From positions 1-34,787 of the forward strand of contig JADLDG010000058.1 of assembly GCA_020846775.1 (NCBI GenBank): 34,787 nt of DNA. Direction: 5' to 3'. A program made the translations under genes and the position numbers. Positions 16,634-23,845 of this stretch are shown here, one piece after another; position 1 is the first letter of the stretch; each line of letters starts with the position of its first letter. The DNA is from Nitrospirota bacterium. Lineage in GTDB: Bacteria; Nitrospirota; 9FT-COMBO-42-15; HDB-SIOI813. Under the pieces are notes generated by a model. That model saw nothing but the letters and a program-made list of their open reading frames with translations. It had not been told where the DNA came from and ran no database searches.

Positions 16634-16648
16634 AATTCCTATCGGAAT
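16600..16648 (+). promoter_or_regulatory. Promoter and palindromic operator of the rrf2-apr operon
   Basis: On the plus strand, TTGACA (16600-16605) is followed by TATTAT at 16622-16627 (16-base spacer; a second TATTAT-like box three bases on gives 19). The start point would fall near 16634, directly at the inverted repeat ATTCC-TATC-GGAAT (16635-16648). The promoter lies within the first codons of the divergent GGDEF gene, and the palindrome overlaps that gene's ribosome-binding site. Autoregulation by the Rrf2 protein is an inference. Confidence 0.5.
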
Positions 16649-16663
16649 AGTAGGATATAAAAT

Positions 16664-17107
16664 ATGCGATTTTCAGTGAAAAGTGAATATGCAGTAACTG
16701 CTGTTTTGGATGTTGCCGGCCATGCGGATAAGGGCCCTGTACATGTAAAATCAATTGCCAGCCGACAGACTATTCCTGTCAGGTTCCTGGAACAGGTTAT
16801 GGCATCGCTGAAAAAGGCTGGAATTGTAGATAGCATAAGAGGGGCTCAGGGTGGATATGTTCTTGCCCGTGACCCTAAGACGATAAATATCGCACAGATA
16901 ATTGAGGCAATAGAAGGACCCATAACTCCAGTTGATTCTATTTCAGATTCTGCCGAATTTAAAGGTTCACATATTAATGGACGTGTCGTCAGTGATGTAT
17001 GGAATGATGTAAAACGTGCTATATCTAATGTACTGAATGGTGTAACCATAGATGACCTGAATAAGAAGATAAGGGAAAAAGAAGTTTCCGTTATGTACCA
17101 TATATAA
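16664..17107 (+). CDS. Rrf2-family transcriptional regulator without cluster cysteines
   Basis: A winged-helix DNA-binding protein of 147 residues. The N-terminal part (MRFSVKSEYAVTAVLDVAGH), the recognition region (IASRQTIPVRFLEQVMASLKKAGIVDSIRGAQGGYVLARDP) and the IIEAIEGPI helix are typical of Rrf2. The protein contains no cysteine, so it cannot hold the Fe-S cluster of IscR or NsrR; this resembles CymR, the cysteine-metabolism repressor of Firmicutes. It is the first gene of the sulfate-reduction operon, 19 bases before aprA, and is presumably its regulator. AGGA lies nine bases before the ATG. The signal sensed is unknown; a cysteine precursor such as O-acetylserine is one possibility by analogy. 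Confidence 0.9.
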   Translation: MRFSVKSEYAVTAVLDVAGHADKGPVHVKSIASRQTIPVRFLEQVMASLKKAGIVDSIRGAQGGYVLARDPKTINIAQIIEAIEGPITPVDSISDSAEFKGSHINGRVVSDVWNDVKRAISNVLNGVTIDDLNKKIREKEVSVMYHI

Positions 17108-17126
17108 TTAAGGAGGGTTTATAGTT

Positions 17127-18845
17127 ATGGAAAAAAATGTAATCGAAACAGATGTCCTCATTATTGGAGGCGGGACATCGGGGTGTCTGGCTGCCGTTGA
17201 ACTGAAAGAGCTTTATCCAAATCTAAGTGTTACGATAATGGAAAAGGCCCATGTAGACCGGAGCGGATGCCTGGCAGGAGGAATGAATGCTATTAATGCA
17301 TACCTGAACCCTGGTGAAACACCAGAGAGCTTCACAAAATATGTCAGATTCGACTCATGCGGCCTTGTGAGGGAAGACCTGGTCCTCAGCATGTCCGAAC
17401 TGTTTGAATACTGTGTAAAGAAGGTAGAAAAGTGGGGCCTGCCTATCCTATGCGACGAAAAGGGAAACTACGTCCCTCGAGGAAGGTGGAATATCAAGAT
17501 AAATGGCGAGTCTTTAAAACCGATAATTGCAAAGGCCGCAAAAAATGCCGGCGCCAAGATTTTAAACTGGGTCACGGCAACCAACTTTATAATGGCTGAC
17601 GGAAAGGTTGCCGGCGCCATGGGCTTCAGTATAAAGAACGGAAATTTCTTTATTGTTAAGGCAAAGGCAACCATCATCGCTACCGGCGGGGCTGCAGGTA
17701 TATATAAACCGAACAATGCTCATGATGCACAGCACAAGACCTGGTATAGCCCTTATAATACAGGGGCGGGATATGCAATGGGGATTCGGGCCGGGGCTGA
17801 GATGACCAGCTTTGAGATGAGGTATATAGGCCTTAGGGTGAAAGATACAATAGCGCCGACAGGGACAATAGCCCTCGGCGTAGGGGCTCCGCAGATCAAT
17901 TCAAAGGGTGAGAAGTTCATGGCTGCTAAGTATGCGCATATCGGCGGCGACGGTGCACCGACTCCCTACCGCTCACACGGCCCACTTCAGGAGATAAAAG
18001 AAGGCCGCGGTCCCGTCTACTTGGATACAAGGCACATCACTGCTCAACAGGCACGGGATTTAAAATCCGCATTCCTGGATATGTACCCGTCCATGGTACT
18101 TTACTGGGCGGCTAATGAGATTGATCCCTCCAAGGAACCGGTTGAGGTACAGACTACTGAGCCATACGTCGTAGGGGGACACACTCAGTCCGGTTATTGG
18201 GTTGACGTTAACCGTAAGACGAGTATTGAGGGGCTTTATGCAGCCGGCGACGTTTCGGGCGGCGCTCCATACAAGTTTGTAAGCGGATGCTGGGCAGAGG
18301 GAGTTATCGCCGCCAGGGCCGCCGGCGAGTATGTACAGAAAACAGGGTTTGCACAAATACCTGAAAACGTCCTGAAGGATGAGCAGGAGAGGGTGTTTAG
18401 TCCGCTTATGAATCAAACCCATAAGATAGACGGGATAAATAATTATGACATGGAGGTCAGGATCCAGAAGATTATGGAGGAATATGCGGGCGGAGCAGCA
18501 ACATTCTATGAGGTAAATGACGAGAGGCTTCAGGTAGCAAGGAGGCGCCTGTCAACACTGCCGGACCAGTTCAAATATCTGATGGCGGAAGACCTGCATG
18601 ACCTTATGAAGGCTCACGAGGTCATAGACAGGGTATATGTGGCTCAGGTACTTGTGGAACATATGATGTACAGGAAAGAGACGAGATGGCCGGGTTACTG
18701 TACAAGGACTGATTATACAGAGTTAGACGATACAAACTGGCTTAAGTTTGTTAATTCAAGGAGAGACCCTGAAACAGGGAACATTGAAATGTTCACAAGA
18801 CCATATGAACAGATAGTGCCAGGGGACAGGTATAAACCAAGATAA
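17127..18845 (+). CDS. aprA: Adenylylsulfate reductase alpha subunit (short AprA-type flavoprotein)
   Basis: FAD-dependent subunit that reduces APS to sulfite and AMP. It belongs to the fumarate-reductase flavoprotein superfamily, with the dinucleotide motif GGGTSG at residues 14-19. AprA-specific traits are GRWNIKINGESLKPIIAKAAK (about 119-139), EMRYIGLRVKD (230-240; the Arg region that contacts APS), GGHTQSGYWVD (H352 region) and the C-terminal KETRWPGY with LDDTNWLKFVNSRRDP. At 572 residues it is clearly shorter than the 640-660 residues of AprA in sulfate respirers; it looks like the compact form seen in assimilatory operons of some anaerobes. It has a strong AAGGAGGG ribosome-binding site. 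It is followed by aprB after 42 bases. No qmoABC is adjacent. Confidence 0.88.
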   Translation: MEKNVIETDVLIIGGGTSGCLAAVELKELYPNLSVTIMEKAHVDRSGCLAGGMNAINAYLNPGETPESFTKYVRFDSCGLVREDLVLSMSELFEYCVKKVEKWGLPILCDEKGNYVPRGRWNIKINGESLKPIIAKAAKNAGAKILNWVTATNFIMADGKVAGAMGFSIKNGNFFIVKAKATIIATGGAAGIYKPNNAHDAQHKTWYSPYNTGAGYAMGIRAGAEMTSFEMRYIGLRVKDTIAPTGTIALGVGAPQINSKGEKFMAAKYAHIGGDGAPTPYRSHGPLQEIKEGRGPVYLDTRHITAQQARDLKSAFLDMYPSMVLYWAANEIDPSKEPVEVQTTEPYVVGGHTQSGYWVDVNRKTSIEGLYAAGDVSGGAPYKFVSGCWAEGVIAARAAGEYVQKTGFAQIPENVLKDEQERVFSPLMNQTHKIDGINNYDMEVRIQKIMEEYAGGAATFYEVNDERLQVARRRLSTLPDQFKYLMAEDLHDLMKAHEVIDRVYVAQVLVEHMMYRKETRWPGYCTRTDYTELDDTNWLKFVNSRRDPETGNIEMFTRPYEQIVPGDRYKPR

Positions 18846-18887
18846 TGAATCTAAACTGAACCATATACTATTTTAGGAGGAAGAGAA

Positions 18888-19271
18888 ATGCCGGTAATAA
18901 TACATACGGACAAATGCAATGAATGCAATGGGTCATCTAACCCCCCATGCGTAAGGATGTGCCCTGGCGACCTTTGGATGAAGGACCCCAAGACAGGTAA
19001 GATAGTTATGAGAAATGCTTCAGACTGCTGGGACTGCCTGCCATGTGTAAAGGTCTGCCCGCAGGAGGCAATTGAATTCAGGCTCTCTTATCAGCTCGGA
19101 TTTCAGACTGCAAGGCTGCTTCCCCACATACATAATACAAGGGATTTTATTACATGGGAACTTATTGATACAAATGGTGTTACCGACAAATTCACCATAA
19201 GGACCAAGGTACTCCCGGTCGAACTTGATGAGAGCATAGAAGGAGTTACACCGGCAGAGTACTCGATATAA
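18888..19271 (+). CDS. aprB: Adenylylsulfate reductase beta subunit (two-cluster ferredoxin)
   Basis: Electron-transfer partner of AprA. Two [4Fe-4S] motifs are visible: C10, C13, C21, C25 (the longer C-x2-C-x7-C-x3-C form typical of AprB) and C47, C50, C53, C57. The tryptophan between C47 and C50 (DCWDC, W48) matches the residue reported in archaeal AprB to sit between the cluster and FAD. After the ferredoxin core, the tail (about residues 75-127) is shorter than in sulfate respirers, where it wraps around AprA; total length is 127 residues. TAGGAGG lies before the ATG. It sits between aprA and the sulfite reductase in one operon. Confidence 0.9.
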   Translation: MPVIIHTDKCNECNGSSNPPCVRMCPGDLWMKDPKTGKIVMRNASDCWDCLPCVKVCPQEAIEFRLSYQLGFQTARLLPHIHNTRDFITWELIDTNGVTDKFTIRTKVLPVELDESIEGVTPAEYSI

Positions 19272-19290
19272 ACGAGAAAGGGTATTTTTA

Positions 19291-21714
19291 ATGAATCAAT
19301 CTACTGAAGAAAAAACAGCAGAGATCCCGCAGCACATACTTGATGAAATATCATCGTTCGAGACCGAGATCGGACGTCTTCGGCGCAAGGAGATGCCTGA
19401 AGAAAAATTCAAGAAGTTCAGGCTGCAAAATGGCATCTATGGACAGCGTCAGAAAGATGATTTCATGGTCAGGGTCAAGGTGCCTCAGGGCGTACTGAAT
19501 CCCGAACATTTAAAACTGCTGGCGAATATAGGTGATAACTTCTCAAATGGTATCGCACATGCTACCTCCCGTCAGGATATTCAATTTCATTTTGTGAAAC
19601 TCGAAAATGTACCAACTATTATGAGATCGCTTGCAGAAGCTGGCCTGACCACAAGGGAGGCATGCGGCAATACTATCAGGAATGTCACGGCATGCTATCT
19701 TTCTGGTATTTGCCCTGATGAAATTTTTGATGTGTCCACATATTCACGACAGACAACAGATTATTTTCTCAGAAACCCTGTGTGCCAGAGCCTCCCGAGA
19801 AAGTTTAAGATATCCTTCTCAGGATGCAGCAAGGATTGCGCATTAGCCCCCATCAATGATATTGGTGCAGTCGCGGTACAGAAAGAGATTAATGGGACAA
19901 CACAGCGCGGGTTTAAAATTTTCATCGCAGGCGGACTTGGTCCGCATCCAAGGGTGGCTCAATTGTTTGAAGAATTTGTTCCGGCAGATGACCTTCTTCC
20001 TTTAGCTGAATCTATACTCAGGGTTTTTGACCAATATGGAGAGAGAAAGAACAGAAACAGGGCCCGGATGAAGTTTCTTCTCGAAAAAATCGGTTTTGAT
20101 GAACTCAAACACCGCATTGAGGAAGAATTCAAAATTGTTAAGGCGTCAGAAAAATGGTCTTATACACTTCCACCTGAGGATATGCCAGGCAGTCTTCCAT
20201 TGACAGTTGAAGACAGGGAACAACGGCTCGCATCATTTGAGTTCACTGAGCCCCCTGGAAATGGCGACCCTTATTTTCACAGATGGCGTGCTACAAACGT
20301 AATTCCTCAGAAACAGACCGGTTATTGCATAGTTCATATAGGGCTTCAACTCGGGGATATAACAACTGATCAGTTGAGAACACTCTCAGATATCACAGCA
20401 AAATATTCATACGGCAGGATACGGGTAACTCATCAGCAAAATCTCCTCATGAGGTGGGTCAGAAATGAAAGTCTCTATGCCTTGTACAAGGAATTGAAGG
20501 CAGCAGAAATGGCACAGGCTGGAGTTGGAAGGATGATGGATATTCAAAGCTGTCCCGGAGCAGAGACATGTAATCTTGGTCTCACCTCATCGAGACAGTT
20601 GGCCAGGGCAATCGGGCTTGAACTTTCTACCAGAGACGATGCAGAGGTTGAAAATGTAAAGATTAAGGTAAGCGGATGCCCTAACTCCTGCGGTCACCAT
20701 CATATTTCTGATATTGGATTTCATGGTGTTGCAAAGAAACTGGAAGGCCGGCTCGTTCCACATTACCAGCTTCATCTCGGCGGCGGAGTAGGAAACGGGA
20801 GGGCAGTGATCGGGGACTCGGACATAAAACTTCCTGCCCGCAATATCCCTTCTGCTGTATCGCAGCTCGTCTCTGTTTATCAGAGAGACCGTATTGACAG
20901 CGAGCAGTTCTATCAGTTTCTGGATAGGGTCGGAGTTGAGTACATCCACAACATCCTTGATAAATATACATCAATCCCTTCATTTGCAGAAGCGCCGGAA
21001 AAATACTCCGACTGGGGATCGAGCTCAGAGTTCGTTGTAAAACTCGGTGCCGGAGAATGCGCCGGCGGGGTTGTAGATATTATTGAGGATTTTCTGGCAG
21101 CGGGCAGTCGTGAGGCATACAAGGCAGCTATGCTCTTTGAGGCTGGTGAAAATGAACAGTCCGTTGAGTGGCTAAACCGCTCTGTCTTATCTGTTGCACG
21201 AGGGATGCTTGTCCCTTTCGGAATTGATACTGAGGTAGAGAGCGAAATAATCCGGGAATTTCAGGATAAGATCATTGATAAGTGTATTGTATCTGACAAG
21301 GTTGAACCGCTATTTGAGGATTATTCAAAAAAGGTTACAAAAGAACGTTTAAGTGAATACGTTAATCTTGCAAAGGTGCTGGCTGAAGAGTCACAGGAGG
21401 CGTACCGGCAGATTGACGCAAGTTTTAAGTTCAAGAAAAGGGAAAAAGAAGACAGACCAGAGGAGGTAAAAAAAGACATGGATAAAAAGATTGACGAATA
21501 CCTGGACCTCAAGGGTGTTGCATGCCCGTATAACTTTGTAAAGACAAAGTTAAAACTTGAAGAGATGGATGCAGGTCAGACACTTCAGATTATCATAGAC
21601 GAGGGTGAGCCTTATAAGAATGTCCCGAGAAGTGTAATTAATGAAGGGCATACGATTCTTGAGGAAGAAAAGATTGAGGATAAACATTACAGGATTGTGA
21701 TAGAAAAGACGTAA
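19291..21714 (+). CDS. Ferredoxin-type sulfite (nitrite) reductase fused to a TusA domain
   Basis: An 807-residue siroheme reductase made of two tandem halves plus extra C-terminal domains. Half one (about 40-290) has C135-x5-C141 (ACYLSGIC) and C179-x3-C183 (SGCSKDC). Half two (about 320-560) has C421-x5-C427 (SCPGAETC) and C463-x3-C467 (SGCPNSCG), the canonical siroheme-cluster set. Residues about 570-715 form a helical region beginning FVVKLGAGECAGG. The last about 80 residues are a TusA domain (DLKGVACPYNFVKTKLKL, C745) with Asn in place of the second Pro of the CPxP motif. Context between aprB and sat points to sulfite as substrate rather than nitrite. The fused carrier may accept the reduced sulfur. 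The domain assignment is firm; the chemistry of the first cluster site is inferred. Confidence 0.88.
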   Translation: MNQSTEEKTAEIPQHILDEISSFETEIGRLRRKEMPEEKFKKFRLQNGIYGQRQKDDFMVRVKVPQGVLNPEHLKLLANIGDNFSNGIAHATSRQDIQFHFVKLENVPTIMRSLAEAGLTTREACGNTIRNVTACYLSGICPDEIFDVSTYSRQTTDYFLRNPVCQSLPRKFKISFSGCSKDCALAPINDIGAVAVQKEINGTTQRGFKIFIAGGLGPHPRVAQLFEEFVPADDLLPLAESILRVFDQYGERKNRNRARMKFLLEKIGFDELKHRIEEEFKIVKASEKWSYTLPPEDMPGSLPLTVEDREQRLASFEFTEPPGNGDPYFHRWRATNVIPQKQTGYCIVHIGLQLGDITTDQLRTLSDITAKYSYGRIRVTHQQNLLMRWVRNESLYALYKELKAAEMAQAGVGRMMDIQSCPGAETCNLGLTSSRQLARAIGLELSTRDDAEVENVKIKVSGCPNSCGHHHISDIGFHGVAKKLEGRLVPHYQLHLGGGVGNGRAVIGDSDIKLPARNIPSAVSQLVSVYQRDRIDSEQFYQFLDRVGVEYIHNILDKYTSIPSFAEAPEKYSDWGSSSEFVVKLGAGECAGGVVDIIEDFLAAGSREAYKAAMLFEAGENEQSVEWLNRSVLSVARGMLVPFGIDTEVESEIIREFQDKIIDKCIVSDKVEPLFEDYSKKVTKERLSEYVNLAKVLAEESQEAYRQIDASFKFKKREKEDRPEEVKKDMDKKIDEYLDLKGVACPYNFVKTKLKLEEMDAGQTLQIIIDEGEPYKNVPRSVINEGHTILEEEKIEDKHYRIVIEKT

Positions 21715-21718
21715 AAGT

Positions 21719-21730
21719 GGGGTTAACCCC
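21719..21730. promoter_or_regulatory. Perfect 12-base palindrome before sat
   Basis: GGGGTTAACCCC lies four bases after the stop of the sulfite reductase gene and 29 bases before sat. It has no loop and no following T-run, so it is a poor terminator; a protein-binding site is possible. No matching copy was noticed at the other sulfur-gene promoters in the window. Confidence 0.3.
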
Positions 21731-21759
21731 TGATTATTATTAACACGGAGGAGGAATAA

Positions 21760-22923
21760 ATGCTGCAATCAATACCACATGGCGGAAAACTGATAAACCG
21801 CATTCTTAGAGGCAAAGACAGGGAAATGGCAGAACTGAAGGCTAAAGAGCTCAGGAAGATACCGCTTACATCAAGGGAGGTATCGGACCTCGAGATGATG
21901 GCAACAGGGGCTATGAGCCCGCTTGAGGGGTTCATGTGCCAGGACGACTATCACTCCGTTGTTGATACGATGAGACTGACAAGCGGCCTTCCATGGTCTT
22001 TGCCTGTAACCCTTGCTGTTTCTCAGGAAATCGCAGACAGTCTTACCCTTAAAGAAGAGGTGACACTTGTGGACAGGAATGGTCAAGCCCTTGCGATACT
22101 GGCAATAGAAGACATCTTCATTCATGACAAGGAAAAGGAGTCTGTGGAAGTTTACAAGACTGACAGCCCGGAACATCCTGGTGTCAAGTACATAAATGAA
22201 GCTGGACCAGTACTCATAGGTGGTAAGATCAGCCTTTTCCAGAGACCGGTACATGATGAGTTCCTGCCGTACCGCCTTGACCCTGAGGAGACCAGAAAAA
22301 AATTCCAGGATAAGGGATGGAAGACAGTCGTTGGATTTCAGACAAGAAATCCAATACATCGTGCACATGAGTATATACAGAAATCTGCCCTTGAGATAGT
22401 AGACGGCCTCATGGTTCATCCTTTGGTCGGGGCAACCAAAGGAGATGATGTCCCGGCTTCTGTTCGTATGCTTTGCTATGAGGCATTGTTCCAGAATTAC
22501 TACCCTAAAGACAGGACTATGCTTGCGGTTTTTCCAGCTGCTATGCGTTATGCTGGACCCAGAGAGGCTATTTTTCATGCATTGTGCAGAAAGAATTATG
22601 GTTGTACACATTTCATAATTGGCAGGGACCATGCAGGAGTAGGTAATTATTATGGGACATTTGACGCACACTACATCTTCGATGAATTTGAACCTGGAGA
22701 GCTTGGGATAACCCCTCTCAGATTTGACCATACATTCTATTGTAAAAGATGCACAAGTATGGCATCATACAAGACTTGTCCTCATGACTCTGGCGATCAT
22801 GTAACACTCTCAGGCACCAAGGTGCGTGAAATGCTTAGAAATGGCATTAAGCCTCCAGCGGAGTTCTCAAGGCCGGAAGTAGCCAGTATCCTTATTGAGG
22901 CCATGTCGGCAAAGAAAGAGTAG
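21760..22923 (+). CDS. sat: Sulfate adenylyltransferase (ATP sulfurylase)
   Basis: Activates sulfate with ATP to give APS, the substrate of AprAB. The monomeric/dissimilatory-type Sat fold is shown by [12 protein letters not shown] (from residue 194; the ATP-phosphate-binding RNP and HxxH), [13 protein letters not shown] and [12 protein letters not shown] (288-299). A zinc-type motif C328-x2-C331-x8-C340 with nearby His residues resembles that of bacterial Sat. Its length of 387 residues is normal. CGGAGGAGG lies before the ATG. It ends the sulfur operon rrf2-aprA-aprB-sulfite reductase-sat. The downstream purC frame overlaps or abuts it, so they may share a transcript. No APS kinase or sulfate permease is present in the window. 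Confidence 0.96.
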   Translation: MLQSIPHGGKLINRILRGKDREMAELKAKELRKIPLTSREVSDLEMMATGAMSPLEGFMCQDDYHSVVDTMRLTSGLPWSLPVTLAVSQEIADSLTLKEEVTLVDRNGQALAILAIEDIFIHDKEKESVEVYKTDSPEHPGVKYINEAGPVLIGGKISLFQRPVHDEFLPYRLDPEETRKKFQDKGWKTVVGFQTRNPIHRAHEYIQKSALEIVDGLMVHPLVGATKGDDVPASVRMLCYEALFQNYYPKDRTMLAVFPAAMRYAGPREAIFHALCRKNYGCTHFIIGRDHAGVGNYYGTFDAHYIFDEFEPGELGITPLRFDHTFYCKRCTSMASYKTCPHDSGDHVTLSGTKVREMLRNGIKPPAEFSRPEVASILIEAMSAKKE

Positions 22924-22945
22924 AGTCGCATTAGATGAATGGAGG

Positions 22946-23833
22946 ATGCGCAAAATCGAAAAACCAGTCTTGAAAGTTGAACTGCCCGGAATAAGGCCAT
23001 TACGCAGCGGCAAGGTGCGCGACATCTTTGACCTTGGAGACAATTTGCTGCTTGTAGCTTCAGATCGTGTCTCTGCATTCGATGTTATTCTTCCGACTGG
23101 CATACCAGAGAAGGGAAAGATTCTCACACAGATATCCCTTTTCTGGTTTAAACAGGTGGAAGATATTATACAAAATCACCTGATTAGTGCCGAAGTTAAA
23201 GACTTTCCGGCCGTTTGTCAACAGGGCCGGGAAATACTCAACGGAAGAAGCATGTTGGTAAGGAAGGCTAAACCCCTCCCGGTAGAATGTATTGTGAGAG
23301 GATATATCTCTGGTTCAGGGTGGAAGGAATACAATAAGAACGGTACTGTCTGCGGCATAAAACTCCCTGAAGGTCTGGTCGAGTCATCAAAACTTCCGGA
23401 ACCTTTGTTTACCCCCTCTACAAAAGCCGATGAAGGTCATGATATTAATATTACGTTTAAAGAGGTCATAAATATAGTAGGTATGGAGATGGCGGAAAGA
23501 CTCAGAGACATAAGCATCAGGATATATACAAGGGCCAGGGATATTGCAGAGAATAAGGGGATAATTATCGCCGACACAAAGTTTGAATTCGGCATAGTTG
23601 ATGACAAGCTGACATTAATAGACGAAGTCCTTACCCCTGATTCGTCCCGCTTCTGGTCATTAAAAACATATCAGGCTGGAAGGGGTCAGGACAGCTATGA
23701 CAAGCAAATCGTGCGCGACTACCTTCTGGGTCTCGACTGGGACCAGCAGCCTCCTGGTCCGGAACTCCCGCAAAATATCGTGGAAAAAGCAGCGGCCCGG
23801 TACCGTGAGATCATTGAAATACTGATGTCCTGA
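22946..23833 (+). CDS. purC: Phosphoribosylaminoimidazole-succinocarboxamide synthase (SAICAR synthetase)
   Basis: Purine synthesis step joining CAIR with aspartate. The fold is complete: PLRSGKVRDIFDLGDNLLLVASDRVSAFDVILPTGIP at the N-terminus, VECIVRGYISGSGWKEY, LPEPLFTPSTKADEGHD and the C-terminal DEVLTPDSSRFW, ending near residue 295. The ATG at 22946 gives the family-typical start (RKIEKPVLKVELPG), but GGAGG abuts it with no spacer. The frame is open back to an ATG at 22895 inside sat, which would add 17 residues without family support. The true start is therefore uncertain. The gene follows sat closely and converges on the ABC1 gene 12 bases beyond its stop. Metabolically it is unrelated to the sulfur genes. 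Confidence 0.95.
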   Translation: MRKIEKPVLKVELPGIRPLRSGKVRDIFDLGDNLLLVASDRVSAFDVILPTGIPEKGKILTQISLFWFKQVEDIIQNHLISAEVKDFPAVCQQGREILNGRSMLVRKAKPLPVECIVRGYISGSGWKEYNKNGTVCGIKLPEGLVESSKLPEPLFTPSTKADEGHDINITFKEVINIVGMEMAERLRDISIRIYTRARDIAENKGIIIADTKFEFGIVDDKLTLIDEVLTPDSSRFWSLKTYQAGRGQDSYDKQIVRDYLLGLDWDQQPPGPELPQNIVEKAAARYREIIEILMS

Positions 23834-23845
23834 TACCAAACGTTA

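Noticed and set aside
21871-22731. A 286-codon minus-strand open frame
   Set aside because: It lies opposite sat, whose catalytic motifs are unmistakable; the opposite product has no recognisable motif.
17127-22923. Dissimilatory sulfate respiration or reverse sulfur oxidation locus
   Set aside because: No qmo, dsrAB, dsrC or dsrMKJOP genes are present and AprA and AprB are of the short form, so the window does not support it, though genes elsewhere could change this.
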